DNA from: Prorocentrum cordatum | Lineage: Eukaryota > Sar > Dinophyceae > Prorocentrales > Prorocentraceae | Direction of reading: 5' to 3' | Length of the DNA stretch: 64,000 nt | Assembly (NCBI GenBank): GCA_963575745.1 | Contig: CAUYUJ010017837.1 | Coordinates: 975,190-1,039,189, forward strand | In this document: positions 28,030-38,410 of the stretch, in pieces | Layout: every line of letters starts with the position of its first letter | Position numbering within the stretch: the stretch's first letter is position 1 | The notes under the pieces: generated by a model | The model's input: the letters and a program-made list of their open reading frames with translations, nothing else | What the model was told of the DNA's origin: nothing | Database searches by the model: none | Program-made: the position numbers and the translations under genes

Positions 28030-29162
28030 ATGGCCGAGCCGGCCTGCGCGGCCGCGGGCCTGCCCCTGGCTGCCCCTGGCCCCAGGCCTCCCTGCCTCCC
28101 TCCTCCCCCCCGCCCGCTGGGCCATGCCCCTGGGCGCCCCTGCCCGCGCCGCCGGCGCGGCCCGTTGGCTTGCGGGGTCGCCCGCGGCCCGCCGCCGCCG
28201 CCAGCGGCGCGCGGCCACCTGTCGCCGCGCGGCGCCACCCCCGGGGCTGGCGCCGCGGGCTGCCGCGGCGGCCTCCATCGCGCCTGGCGCGGGCGGCGCT
28301 GCTGCCGCTGCTGGTTCTGCTGACGGCGCCCCCGGCCGCGGCCGCCGCTGCCCCTCGGGCCGCCGCGGCGGCCGCCTGCGTCGCCTGCGTCGCCGCCGGC
28401 GAGGCCGGCGAGGCCGCGGCCGCCGCGGGCCTCTGGGCGGCCGTGGCGGCCCTGGCCCGCGCCGCCGGCCTCGCCGCCGGGGCTGCCGGCAGCCGCGCCG
28501 CAGCCGCAACAACACCTGCCGCAACCGGCCGCGCGGCGACTGCGGCGCCGGCCGCGCCTGGACCCCCGGCGGCCTGCTTGCCGGGCGAGGCTGGCCCTGC
28601 GGGCTTCTGGGGCCCCGCGGGGTTCACCGCGAATGGCGACATGGAGATCGTCCCCCGCCGACGCCACCCAGAGCTGAAGCACGGCTTCGCGGGCACGCTG
28701 GCGACTATGGGCTACATAACCCCGGGGATCACGGGCAAGCTGCCGTCCAAGGGCCTCGCCTTTGAGAACATCCTGGACGGCCTCGGCACCACCTCCAAGA
28801 CTCCGGCGGCGTGCTGGGGGCAGATCGTGGCCCATTGCGCGTTCTGCGCGCTGTTCCAGGACCAGTCCGCCGGCGCCGACGCCGCGATGGGCGACTGCGG
28901 CTGCAATGTGTTTACGCCCGGCGACGCCGCGCCGAAGCGGTCGAAGTTGGCGGCTAAGATTGCCATCTTTCCTCTGGCCATAGTTGCGCCCGTCGGCGCG
29001 TTCTTCCAGGACGAGGAGAAGGAGGAGGTGGCGGCGGGGGGCGTCGAGGATGGCAGCATGGACAATTTCGCCCGCCGGCACCAGACGGAACTGAAGCACG
29101 GCCTCGTGAGGGGCGGGGCCGCTGCAGCGGGCGCAGCAGCAGCAGGAGCAGCAGCGCGATGA
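28030..29162 (+). pseudogene. Decayed chlorophyll a/c light-harvesting (LHC) polyprotein retrocopy
   Basis: The ATG at 28,030 starts a Pro/Ala-rich leader. The LHC part is one frame over: G-F-W-G-P-A-G-F-T-A-N-G-D (about 28,605), P-E-L-K-H-G (helix 1), T-M-G-Y-I-T-P-G-I-T-G-K, F-E-N-I-L-D-G-L, W-G-Q-I-V-A-H-C-A-F-C-A-L, then K-L-A-A-K-I-A and G-A-F-F-Q-D-E. A second unit starts at about 29,061 (F-A-R-R-H-Q-T-E-L-K-H-G) and dissolves into Ala codons to a stop at 29,162, as in LHC polyproteins. Chlorophyll-binding words are damaged: helix 1 lacks G-R-x-A-M, and the helix-3 N-G-R-L-A-M-M is lost. Active family members are thylakoid antenna proteins made with a bipartite plastid presequence. SL relics upstream and no introns mark an mRNA retrocopy. 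Confidence 0.8.
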
Positions 29163-29833
29163 CTACGAGAGCGACGTGGCGGCAGCCCCCTGACGCCAGC
29201 AGCAGCACCCTCGCAATTCTGACAGGGTCCTCCAAGCTAAAACGGGCCCCGTTAGGGCAGAAGGAAGTCGTGACGTCTCGAGCCCCCGCCTTCTCCCTGG
29301 CAGCCAGTTAGAGCACGGATCACAACAGGCGTGCCCGCGCCAGCGAGGGTCGCCCAGGTGCTCCCCACCGCGGCGGCACGCATGGGGGTGGTGCTGGCGC
29401 CTGGCACGATGGTGGTGCCCATCATCGTCGGTGCAGCGGGCCCTCGAGGCGCCCCTCCTGACGCGGCGGCGGCCTGGGGCTACCCAGCGGCGGCCTCCCG
29501 ATGGCAGTGGCCCGCGACCGCCCGGGGGGCGTCGGTGCCCGGCCTTCGGGGGGCCCCCCTCGTCGCCGCGGCTGGGCGCAGCTCGGGGAGCGGGCGCCCT
29601 TGGAGCCCGCGAGGGGCCCGGGCGCCGATTGGCGGGCGCCGCCGCGGGAAGGCGCAATCTCTCCCGATGGAGCTCCCCTCGGAACCCAAACCCCCTCGAG
29701 TAATGAAAAAATCATGACGGGAGGTTTTTCCTAAGTTTCGGCCTCCGGGGGCCCTCACCGGGCCTCGGGAGCGTCAAAAAACGACTCAGGATGCGAAGCC
29801 GGTCATGGGGAAAAGGTCAGGACCTCTGGGGGT

Positions 29834-29860
29834 CGACGTAATGAAAAAATCATTACGTCG
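29834..29860. repeat. Perfect 11-bp hairpin with A5 loop
   Basis: CGACGTAATGA, AAAAA, TCATTACGTCG. A related word (TAATGAAAAAATCATGACGG) stands at 29,700. Function unknown; it may be the remnant of a small inverted-repeat element. Confidence 0.75.
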
Positions 29861-30510
29861 GGGGTCTGGGAAGCCCGCGCCGCGGAGCGGGCAGCGGTGC
29901 GACGGCAGGGCAGCCGCCCCCGACGGACGTTGAAGACCTGCCCCCGGCCCCTCTCGACGCGGTCGTCGCTGGCAGCCGCGACCCAGCAGGGCCGAACCTC
30001 AGCTACGCCGACCCAGCAGAGCCCCACGGGCAGGCCAACCCTGGCGGCCAACCCTGGCAGGCCAGGAGGGAACGCGGTTTCGGTCCGATCGGTCTTCCAA
30101 GTTTAAAATGGGCCCCGTTCCCAGACCTCCGGCTGCTCCAATTTTTTTGGCGCGCGGACGCAGGAGGTCTGAACCGCTTCCCTGGGGCCGGTTTTTCGTC
30201 CTGAGTAGTTTTTTGACGCCCCCGAGGCCCGGCGAGGGCCCCCGGAGGCCGAAAACTTGCAAAAACCGCCCGCTCCAATTTTTCTGGAGCGTCGGATCTC
30301 AGGGTTAGGGCAGAAGGATGCAGAAGGCAGCGGTGATGTCTCGAGCCCCCTTCCCCCCCTGGCTGCCCGTCCCCGACCTGCGCCCCCCTCTCTGCCGCGG
30401 GCGACCGAGGCATCCCTGCCCTCCGACGTCCGATGGGGCCCGCTAGGCCAGAGGGGAACGCGGCTTCGACACTATCGAATCTCCAAGGTGAAATGGGGCC
30501 CGTTAGTGAA

Positions 30511-30668
30511 GGGGCCCACAAACACACAAATAAATACACACAAATAAAAAGATTCCCCATATTTTCCCATATTTTCTGGGTTTTTGTCTTCCCCCCCACT
30601 TCCCATATTTTCCAATATTTTCTGGGAATCGCCGATTAATTGTGTCTGTGTGTTTTTTCCCCTCCTGA
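30511..30668 (+). repeat. R150 dispersed repeat, full copy
   Basis: GGGGCCCACAAACACACAAA, AAATACACACAAATAAAAAG, GGGTTTTTGTCTTCCCCCCC, GGGAATCGCCGATTAATTG, TTTTTTCCCCTCCTGAG. It is bounded on both sides by GTGAA and GGGCCCGTTAG units. Confidence 0.92.
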
Positions 30669-31330
30669 GTGAAATCGGGCCCGTTAGGCCAGATGCAAAT
30701 CGTGGCGTTTCGAGCCCCAGCCCCTTCCCCGACGACCGCCCTGAGCGCGGACCACCTCGACGCCCCGCGACGACGACAGACGACCGTCCGGAGGATCCTG
30801 CCACCGTTGCAATGGGGCCCGCTAGGCCAGAGGGGAACGCGGTTTCGATATTATCGAATTTCCAAAGTGAAATGGGGCCCGTTAGGCCAGATGCAAATCG
30901 TGGTGTCTCGAGCCCAAGCCCTTCCCCGACGACCGCCTTGAGCGCTGACCACCTCGACGCCCCGCGGCGACGACAGACGACAATCCGGACTCACAGCGAG
31001 AAGCAGGGCCCGTTGGGCCAGAAGGGAACGGAGGCGTTCCCCGCGGTTCTGACAATCAGGAATCGGTGGTGGAGGTGTTGGAGGACGAGGACTACGACAA
31101 CGTCGTGGTGACTGCCCCCCGGTGTCAGCAGCGGCATCCTCACAATATTCTGACATGACCAAAAAGCATCCGCGCCAACTCGCCGGCAACCCTGACCTTC
31201 GCGCCCTCCGATGCCAGAGCCCCGATGCCCCGCCGAGCAACCCTGGCGGCCAGTAGACCTTTCCAAGCGAAGCAGGACCCGATAGACCAGCAGGGCCCGT
31301 CAGGCCAGAAGGGAACGGGGTTGGCAGTCA

Positions 31331-32462
31331 GGAGGAGGCACCCGTGCACCCTTGCATCCCCGTGTCCTTTGGCGAGCAAGGCACCCTTGCCTCCCCGGAC
31401 GTTCCTCGCGGCCCTGACAGTCTGGAAGACGCTCCCTTGCATCCTTGCATCCACGTGTCCTTTGGCGAGCCGGCAAGACGAGCAAGCGGGCGGCAGATCG
31501 CGGCGGCGATGAATTTATTATCGGCGCTACTGGGGGTGAGCGGCTTAGTTCGTTCAGCAGTGCGCGTTTGCCCTCTACCCCCCCCCCTACCCACCCACCC
31601 ACCCTTCGGCATGGAAGCGAAAGGTCAGCGATGGGAGCCAGGCGCGAGCAAGCCGCGGCCAGGCAGGCGGGCGCGCAGCCGACGAAGTGAGCCGGCAAAC
31701 TCAAGGCCGCCAGTTCTCCAAGCTGAGTGGGGCATGCCGTTTGGGCCGGGCGCGGGGTCATTGGACTTTCTTGCCAGCTCCTGTGACCTCCCCTCCGGTG
31801 GCCTCCAAACCTCCTCGCTCGTGACGCTCTGAATAGAAGGGTCCATCATGGAGAATGTCGCTGGAAACCTCGCAGCCCCCTCCGACCCCCCAAAACAAAA
31901 TTCTTGGCGAGCGCCTCCGCAGAGGCATCGGGCGCAGAATGAGGCACTCCATGCGCGTCCAAGACAAAGCGAAGAAACGCCATGCGATATCTCGCAGACT
32001 CACGATTTTGACCTGCTTGGGCAATGGGCGAACGTCAGTGTCAACGGCCACCTCGGCCCCCCGCCCCGTCGCGGGCCACGGCGGCAAGCGCGTCGCGGAT
32101 GCATGCTGGCGATGGAACTCGGCGAGGCCGCGGAAGGGCATGACCTCAGGATCATGGAAATCCAAGGGCCTGGGTGATCGCTTGCATGCTCTCAGCGCTA
32201 CATCCTGCCTGCCAGCGCGGCGGGCCCCGCTGTGGGCCAACGCCCGAGGGCGCGCTTCCTCGGGCGACCCAGGCTCCCCGATCTCCGCCCGCAGCCGAAC
32301 TTGCTCGGGAGAGACCCGTTAGACTCGGGCGGCGGCAGCCCGACAGAAACGGCAGCGCGGTCGCCCGGAACCTGGTCGCAGAATATGTTCCAGACAACTC
32401 CAGAAAGCGGCTTCAAACCCAGGAAGCCTATGGAAGGGGCACCGAGGAAATGTGATGATGAA
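31331..32462. other. No gene seen; partial direct repeat 31,345-31,470
   Basis: Two copies of CCCTTGCATCC...GTGTCCTTTGGCGAGC at about 31,355 and 31,438 make an imperfect direct repeat. A C-run with CCCACCCACCCACCC lies at 31,575-31,605. The rest shows no convincing coding sense. Confidence 0.5.
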
Positions 32463-32622
32463 GGGGCCCCAGGACACACAAATAAATATACACAAATAAA
32501 AATGTGCCCCATATTTTCGCATATTTTCTGGGTTTTTGTCTTCCAACCCACTTCCCATATTTTCCTATATTTTCCTGGGAATCGACGATTAATTGTGTCT
32601 GTGTGTTTCTTTTCCTCCTGAG
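32463..32622 (+). repeat. R150 dispersed repeat, full copy
   Basis: GGGGCCCCAGGACACACAAA, then ATACACAAATAAAAATG, GGGTTTTTGTCTTCC, GGGAATCGACGATTAATTG, TTTTCCTCCTGAG. Same orientation as the others. Confidence 0.92.
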
Positions 32623-33594
32623 ATGATAGCGCCCGAGGGAAAAGATGGGGCCACCCCCAGCAGTCCTGCGAATCATCTCCACTGGCCGGGTTTCTGCGAG
32701 GTCGGGGCGCCGGGGGTGGAAGTAGCGGGCGATGTGGCCAGCAGCGAGGCGAACGTGACCGTCGCGGACCCCGAGACGCCGCCCCCCCCTCTTCCGGGAA
32801 ACTGAAGTCCCCGCCAACGATCCAGTTGGCCTCCGAATGATACGGGCGAGAATTTCCCAAAAGGTGGATAGCCTCTTCGAAACAAGTTTGTCTTAGACGC
32901 GGTCGAGGTGAGCGGGCGCGAGGGCCAGGGCGCCGGCTGGCCCCGCGCATCTGACTGACAGAATACGCCCAGAGATAGTGTGCGAAGGGGTGAAGAAACG
33001 GAAATACTTAGCCAGTCGATCGCGCACGAAGGCATTAACGCCCCAAGCGGCCCCCCCAGTCAGGAAGGAACCGCAGATTTTGATGAAAAGAAATCGTTCG
33101 CTTAGCTCCCGACGATCACCCTCAGAACCGTGACACCCTTGTACCAGTAATGTCATTGCGGTGTAGCATACATTTCGGCAGTGAAAACTTCGTCGATTGA
33201 ATCGCGCGCGATGCCCATCTGCTTCCACACGGCGCATGGGAGTTCCAAAAGCGCGCCGAGCACGCGCGCGCCGACGCTTCGAACGGGGCCTCGAACGCGT
33301 CACCCACGGAGGACGCAAGCGAGGATAAATAATAGGAGGGGCCTGACGAAGGGGGCGACCCCACAAAAACTCCCCGGCCAGGACCTCTGGTGGTGCTCGG
33401 AAGAAAAACAAAATATTGCAACTTAAGCAGACACTAAGGCGACTCTGGCACGGCCCTACTCATGGGGCCCACATCCTGCCCCCTCAAGCTCCTCGGGCAC
33501 CGCGCAGTCGGTCGGCGGCAGCCTTCGAGCTGGTGGCCGAACACCACGCCCCACTGGATGTGCAAAATGAGCCACGTCCTCATAGCCGCGCGTC
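32623..33594. other. No gene seen
   Basis: Short overlapping frames on both strands without recognisable words or repeats. Nothing can be supported here. Confidence 0.45.
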
Positions 33595-34791
33595 CTAATG
33601 CATGGTATTGGAGATCCTCTCGACTATGGGGTCGACGTCCACTGCCTTCACCTTCCAATGGAAATTGTCGGCGACTGGGTCGCACGTGTAGCCGCGAACC
33701 CGGCGGCCGCGAATCCAGCGCAACTCGCGAACCTCCTCGGACGAGCTGAAGGGCGCCAGGCCTTCTAACCCGCTCACCCCCAACCAGAACACCGGCGCGT
33801 CCTGCTGGCCGCCGCGCCCTGCCGCGCTAGCGAAGCAGCTCGCTGACGCGCCCTGACATCGATTGGGAGGCCACCCCGAGCCTTCGCCTCCGAGAGAGCG
33901 CCAGAGCGGGGGTCGCGCCACGAGATGTCCACTACGACGATGAGGTAGCTGACCTTGTCCAGGGGCTCCTCTGAATCGAAATCCACCGAGCAGCTCCTCC
34001 CCGCCCTGGAGATGATGGCCCTGGCCGCGTCTTGGAGTTATGATGCGAGGCGAGGAAACGCGACGCTGTCTGAATATCGCCGCCGCTGGGCACTCGTCGA
34101 CGCCCGAGGGAAGGTGCCGACCCGGCGCCTTGCTCTGGCCACCTTCGCGCTGGTTCGACGGCGAGGCCGAGGAGTCGCCCGATGCACTTCCCGTGGCTGA
34201 GGAGCGAGAGAGCCGATGATTCGTCTGCAGACTTGCGGCCGCGCTGTCGAGGTTTGAAAGTTTGCCCTGACCTTCGGCGTCGGCCGCCGCAGCGAGCGCC
34301 CCGTGCGATTGAGCGCCGAGAGGTCCCGCGCGCCCCGCGAGCCGGTTGACGGCGCCCCCCTGGCCGGAGAGCTTGGCATTGACGGCGTTGAGCTCGGCCA
34401 GCGCGGCGCCGCCGAGGTCGGCGACCCCTGTTGGAGACGCCGACCCCTCTGGGCAAGTCGCGCATTCGCGGCGGCGCGGCAGCGGTCGCGGCAGTCTCGC
34501 CATCGGCCTGTCGTCGACGGTCAGCTGTGCGAGAGCGGCTGCGCTTCTTTTTCCTTCCCCTGCCTCTTCGAGCGCCTGGAGGGCGGGTCGGATGGGCGGT
34601 TGGACAGGCCATCTTCAAAGCTCGGCGTGGCTTCGGTAGAAAGCGCAGACCGGGGCGACGCGAATCTCCGGCGACTGCCGGGCGGAAACCCAAACCCCGC
34701 AGAGAACGCTGCAAAAGAGAAGCGCCGGGCTGAGCGGCCTCGCCTGCGGCGGACTCGCGGCGCCCGCGCAGCGCCGCGGGCGCGCTGGCAT
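33595..34791 (-). pseudogene. Unidentified retrogene-like pseudogene (gene X), copy A
   Basis: Begins at an ATG directly after an SL-like relic (34,792): M-P-A-R-P-R-R-C-A-G-A-A-S. It then hops frames through M-R-D-L-P-R-G-V-G-V-S-N-R, L-A-E-L-N-A-V-N-A-K-L-S-G-Q-G-G-A-V-N and S-V-D-F-D-S-E-E-P-L-D-K-V-S-Y-L. It continues V-V-D-I-S-W-R-D-P-R-S-G-A-L-S-E-A-K-A, V-F-W-L-G-V-S-G-L-E-G-L-A, and ends D-N-F-H-W-K-V-K-A-V-D-V-D-P-I-V with a stop at 33,595. At least three frame changes. Its 5' part is repeated in copy B (36,720-37,131). No family recognised; the product is mostly charged with no membrane segment. Confidence 0.4.
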
Positions 34792-34813
34792 CTCGAGCCA
34801 AAACGAGGAGGGC
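34792..34813 (-). other. Spliced-leader-like relic before gene X copy A
   Basis: On the minus strand TTTTGGCTCGAG stands directly before an ATG; one A-to-G change from the leader's TTTTGGCTCAAG. The upstream half is replaced by the GGA microsatellite. The stronger version is in copy B at 37,132. Confidence 0.5.
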
Positions 34814-34818
34814 GAGGA

Positions 34819-34925
34819 GGAGGAGGGGGAGAAGGAGAAGGAGAAGGAGGAGGAGGAGGAGGAGGAGGAGGAGGAGGAGGAGGAGGAGGAGGAGGAGGAG
34901 GAGAGGGCGAGGGGGAGGGAGGGCA
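34819..34925. repeat. (GGA)n microsatellite
   Basis: Almost pure GGA/GAG triplets; further short GGA runs continue at 35,007-35,055. Long Glu, Gly, Ser and Pro frames here are repeat artefacts. Confidence 0.95.
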
Positions 34926-35185
34926 GGAGGAGGAGGGGGAGGCGAGAAAACAATGAGGACGGAGGAAAGACGAGGGGACAGGAGGACGAGCGGGCGGATG
35001 CGGAAGAGGAGGAGGATGGGGGAGGAGGAGGAGGAGGAGGGGGAGGGGGGGAGGACAAGCTAGGTGCGCTCGCGTCATATCTGACGTCCTACCCCTCCCT
35101 CCCATCCCTTACCATGGCGCTGATTTTCTCTATCCGCGGACGCGTGTCGTAGCGGACCTGTGGCTCCGCGCGCGCGTGCGTAGTG

Positions 35186-35413
35186 GGTGGTGGTGCGCGT
35201 GCGTGCGTGCGTGCGTGCGTGCGTGTGTGGTTGTGGTGGTGGTGGTGGTGGTGGTGGTGGTGGTGGTGGTGGTGGTGGTGGTGGTGGTGGTGGTGTGGTT
35301 GTGTGCTGGTGCTGGTGCTGGTGCTGGTGGTGCTGGTGCTGGTGGTGGTGGTGGTGGTGGTGGTGGTGGTGGTGGTGGTGGTGGGTGGTGGTGGTGGTGG
35401 TGGTGGTGGTGCG
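35186..35413. repeat. (GTGC)n and (GTG)n microsatellites
   Basis: GTGC tetramers at 35,199-35,224 pass into GTG triplets at 35,226-35,412, with a GCTGGT-variant block at 35,303-35,345. Six-frame translations give His, Val, Trp or Cys homopolymers only. Confidence 0.95.
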
Positions 35414-35718
35414 GCGCGGTGGTGGCGGGCGGATGGGCGCGCGAGAAAGAGGCCCGCGCTGGGGCGAGAACGCCATCCTGAACGACGGAGGCCAAACACC
35501 GATCCGAAAATGAGGCCCACGCTGCAGCGGGAGCACGATTCGGAACGATTCGGGAGCAGAAATGAGGCCGGCGCCTCAGCGAGAGCAGCATTTTAGAAAA
35601 AAACGCAAGCGAAAACCCAACTCCGGGGAATCCTGTGTGTAAAAAAACAGTACGCGGGGGGGTGCCGAATATCTTCCGGACGCCATCAGGGGAAGTGGGA
35701 GAGTATTTTCATATTGTG

Positions 35719-35865
35719 TAATTGTGGAGGAGGAGGAGGAGGAGGAGGAGGAGGAGGAGGAGGAGGAGGAAGGAGGAGGAGGAGGAGGAAGAGGAGGGGG
35801 AGGGGGGGAGGAGGAGGAGGAGGAGGGGGAGGAGGAGGGGGAGGAGGAGGAGGAAGAGGAAAGCG
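35719..35865. repeat. (GGA)n microsatellite
   Basis: GGA triplets with scattered GGG and AGA interruptions. It lies at the place where copy B of the duplication has only a short G/GGA run (37,153-37,220). Confidence 0.95.
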
Positions 35866-36719
35866 AAACCCAAGGCCACGCGCTCCTTGCGACCAGAGGA
35901 GACGAGCCAAAGGGCACAGCCGCCCGCCCGAAGGAGATCCGCAGGCTGAGGGTTCATGACTGCGACGAAGTGATATCCTCCCACGTTGCGCAGACCTGCA
36001 CCCAGTGCCTGAGACCGGAGGTGCAGCGGCGCGGGGAAGCAAGAACCCCCCCGAATCCGGCCCGAAAACGCGCCCCTCGACAACGCGAGCGGGCAGGGGC
36101 GCCGGGGCGGAGGCGCGGCCCCCCGATCGCCTCTCTCCGCGCTGCAGCGTCCCATTCGGATGGGGAGGGGGCAGAAGACGTGCCGTGCGCCTATAGCGCT
36201 CGCCCAGGGCCTCCAGCCCCCCCCCCCCCCTGGCGCGCGCCCCCAAGAACGCTTCGGGCGCGCGGGGGGGCCGAGGGGCGAGGCGCGGCGGGGGGGGGGC
36301 AGAAAAATGCAAGACGGATGGCCGGTGGGCAGCGCGGCGGACGAACAAACGACGTCGGCGGCGCATGCATCTCCACCAGGCCCCGAGAGCCAACGGCGGC
36401 CCCCACCCCTCTCCGAAGCCGCTTTGGGCGCCCCGCCGCGCCAACCCCCGGCGAGGTTTAGGGCGCAGACGGGCGGGGGGGGGCCACTCCCGCCGCCGCT
36501 CTGCGGGACCGGCCAAAGCCACTCCAGCGAGACCCCCTCGCCAAAAACATCGCGCGATGCGCCTAATTGCTCAACGCGCCACGCTGGAAGCAATCTAAAA
36601 GTTCGAGGCCCCGCGCGGCGCGCTGCCAAATAGAAGGACAGAAATGCGCCAGCAATCGGCCACTCACTATTTTATCAGTTCGCACAAACCAAGTGTTGTC
36701 TCGCAGCAACCGGATGCCC

Positions 36720-37131
36720 GCGAGAGAGTTGACGGCGTTCCCCTGGCCGGAGAGCTCGGCGATGACGGCGTCGAGCTCGGCCTCCGAGGCGCCGTCGAAG
36801 TCGGCGACTCTCCTGTTGGAGGCGCCGCTGCCTCTGGGCAAGTCGCGCATCCATGGTGGCGCAGCAGTCTGCGCGACAATCTCATCGCCGGCCTGTCGTC
36901 GACGGTCCGCTGAGCGAGGGCGGCTGCGTTTCTCCTCCTTCTGGACATGCCATCTTCAAAGCTCGGCATTGCCTCGGCAGAAAAATTGACCGGGGTGGCG
37001 CGAATCTCCGGCGACGGCTGAGCGGGGGCCCAAACCCCGCAGCGAAGGCTGCAAAAGAGAAGCGCCAGGCTGAACGGTCTCGCCAGCTGCGGACTAGCGG
37101 CGCCCGCGCAGCGCCGCGGGCGCGCCGGCAT
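36720..37131 (-). pseudogene. Gene X copy B, 5' part only
   Basis: Starts with the ATG at 37,131 after an SL-like relic: M-P-A-R-P-R-R-C-A-G-A-A-S-P-Q-L-A-R-P-F, then A-M-P-S-F-E-D-G-M-S-R-R-R-R-N. After a frame change it reads W-M-R-D-L-P-R-G-S-G-A-S-N-R-R, E-A-E-L-D-A-V-I-A-E-L-S-G-Q-G-N-A-V-N-S-L-A-G, where similarity to copy A stops. The part below 36,710 is unrelated to gene X. Confidence 0.45.
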
Positions 37132-37153
37132 CTCGAGCCAGAACGGCCGCAGA
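37132..37153 (-). other. Spliced-leader-like relic before gene X copy B
   Basis: The 22 nt before the ATG, read on the minus strand (TCTGCGGCC then GTTCTGGCTCGAG), match the dinoflagellate spliced leader at 16 of 22. All six differences are transitions, as expected for an old copy drifting towards GC. Confidence 0.55.
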
Positions 37154-38179
37154 TGAGGAGGGGGGGGGGCAGGAAGACGAGCGAGCGGATAAGGAGGATG
37201 GGGGGGGAGGAGGAGGGGGAAAGCGAACCTGAAGGCCACGCGCCCCTCGTGAACGGAGGGAAGGAGCCGACGGACCTAACCGTCGGTCCGAAGGAGATCC
37301 GCAGGCAGCGGAAGGAGGACAGCGATGAAAGTTCCATCCCTCTACGCCGCGCAATCCTGCATCCGGCGCCTGAGCCGACAGGCGCAGCGGGAAAGAGGGC
37401 TCGAGCGAGAACGAGAGGGGGCGCGCGCGCACGCCCCGCCCCGAATCCCGCCCGAAGACGCGCCCATCGACGATGCATGCGGGCAGGGGCGTCGGGATAG
37501 TGGCGCGGTTCCCAACTCGCCTCTCTCCGCGCTGCAGCGCCCCTTTCGGCCTGGGAAAAGAAAAAAAAAAAAAACGCCGTGCACCAGTGCACCTTGCCAG
37601 GGGCCTCCAGCCCCCCGCCCCGGCGCGCGCCCCGAACAACGCCGCGCTGGGGGGCCGAGCTGGTGGGCGGCGCGGCGGAATAACAAGCGACGTCGGCGGC
37701 GCATGCATCTCTGCCAACCATGTTGAACGCAGAAGAGGCAGGCCCAGCTCAATGGCGCCCCCCCCCGCCACGCCGACCCCAAAAGCGTTTTTGGGCGCAG
37801 ACGGGCGGGTGAAAATTATTCCCGCTACAGCTCTATGGGGCTAGCCAAAACCACGTTAGCAAGTCCCCCTCACCAAAATATCATGCGATGCGCCAAATGC
37901 GCACGTGCCGAAACATGGTAGATAAACTCGCGTAGAGTATTAGACGATGCGCCGAATGCACGCCTGCCGAAAAGCGGCAGATAAATCGCACGACGTGGTC
38001 ATCAACATGCCGTGCTGAAAGCATTCTAAACATTTGAAGTGCCGCGCGGTGTGCTGAAAAATAAAGAACAAGCAAGTAATCATCCACTCGCTGTTTTATC
38101 ATTTCATTCGTTCTGATTGCATTTGTAGGAGTCCTAGCGGATTCGTATGGTTGGGTGAGGTGCGTCGCCGATTTCGGCG

Positions 38180-38410
38180 GCTGGCCCGGGCGCCCGGGTG
38201 TTCGGGTGCCCGGGGGTGCCCGGGGGTGCCCGGGGGTGCCCGGAGGTGCCCCGGGGTGCCTGGGAGCTCTATCGCCCTATAGCCCTATAGCCCCAACAAT
38301 AGCCTTTATAGCTCTATATCCATATCGCCCGATAGCCATATAGCCCTACAGCCCTAAATCCCTTTAGCCCTAGCCCCTACGGCCCTGGCCCCCATCGCCT
38401 TCATGGCCCT
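38180..38410. repeat. (GGGGTGCCC)n and CCCTATAGC short repeats
   Basis: Five or six 9-10-bp GGGGTGCCC units (38,198-38,262) are followed by about 12 degenerate units of CCCTATAG / CCCTA (38,268-38,400). Confidence 0.85.

Larger units (their letters stand above)
29229..31330. repeat. Irregular array of GGGCCCGTTAGGCCAGA units
   Basis: Blocks such as GTGAAATGGGGCCCGTTAGG, CCAGAGGGGAACGCGG and TCGAGCCC recur at about 29,240, 30,100, 30,300, 30,430, 30,490, 30,665, 30,810, 30,870, 31,005 and 31,285. Two longer units (30,664-30,780 and 30,867-30,985) share TTCCCCGACGACCGCC and ACCACCTCGACGCCCCGCG at high identity. Several open frames run through the array but none looks like a protein. An R150 copy sits inside it at 30,511. 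Confidence 0.7.
34330..36690. repeat. Tandem segmental duplication, copy A
   Basis: Matches copy B (36,710-38,110) in the same order: GACGGCG...CTGGCCGGAGAGCT (34,347 against 36,731), TCTTCAAAGCTCGGC (34,613 against 36,953), GCGCAGCGCCGCGGGCGCG (34,767 against 37,107), CGAAGGAGATCCGCAGGC (35,929 against 37,289), TCGCCTCTCTCCGCGCTGCA (36,127 against 37,517) and the A/T-richer end near 36,560. Copy A is longer because it holds large GGA and GTG microsatellites. Confidence 0.75.
36710..38110. repeat. Tandem segmental duplication, copy B
   Basis: Follows copy A directly in the same orientation. It contains an A15 run at about 37,560. Its left edge falls inside gene X, so copy B has only the first ~410 bp of that gene. 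Its right edge matches 36,527-36,690 of copy A (ATGCGATGCGCC, then GAAGTGCCGCGCGGTGTGCTG, then CACTCGCTGTTTTATCA). Confidence 0.75.

Noticed and set aside
28025-28525. Minus-strand 185- to 380-codon frames over the LHC remnant
   Set aside because: Mirror frames of GC-rich DNA. The plus strand carries the LHC words and the leader relics.
34521-35917. Long Ser, Pro, Gly and Glu frames at 34.5-35.9 kb
   Set aside because: Translations of GGA and GTG microsatellites.
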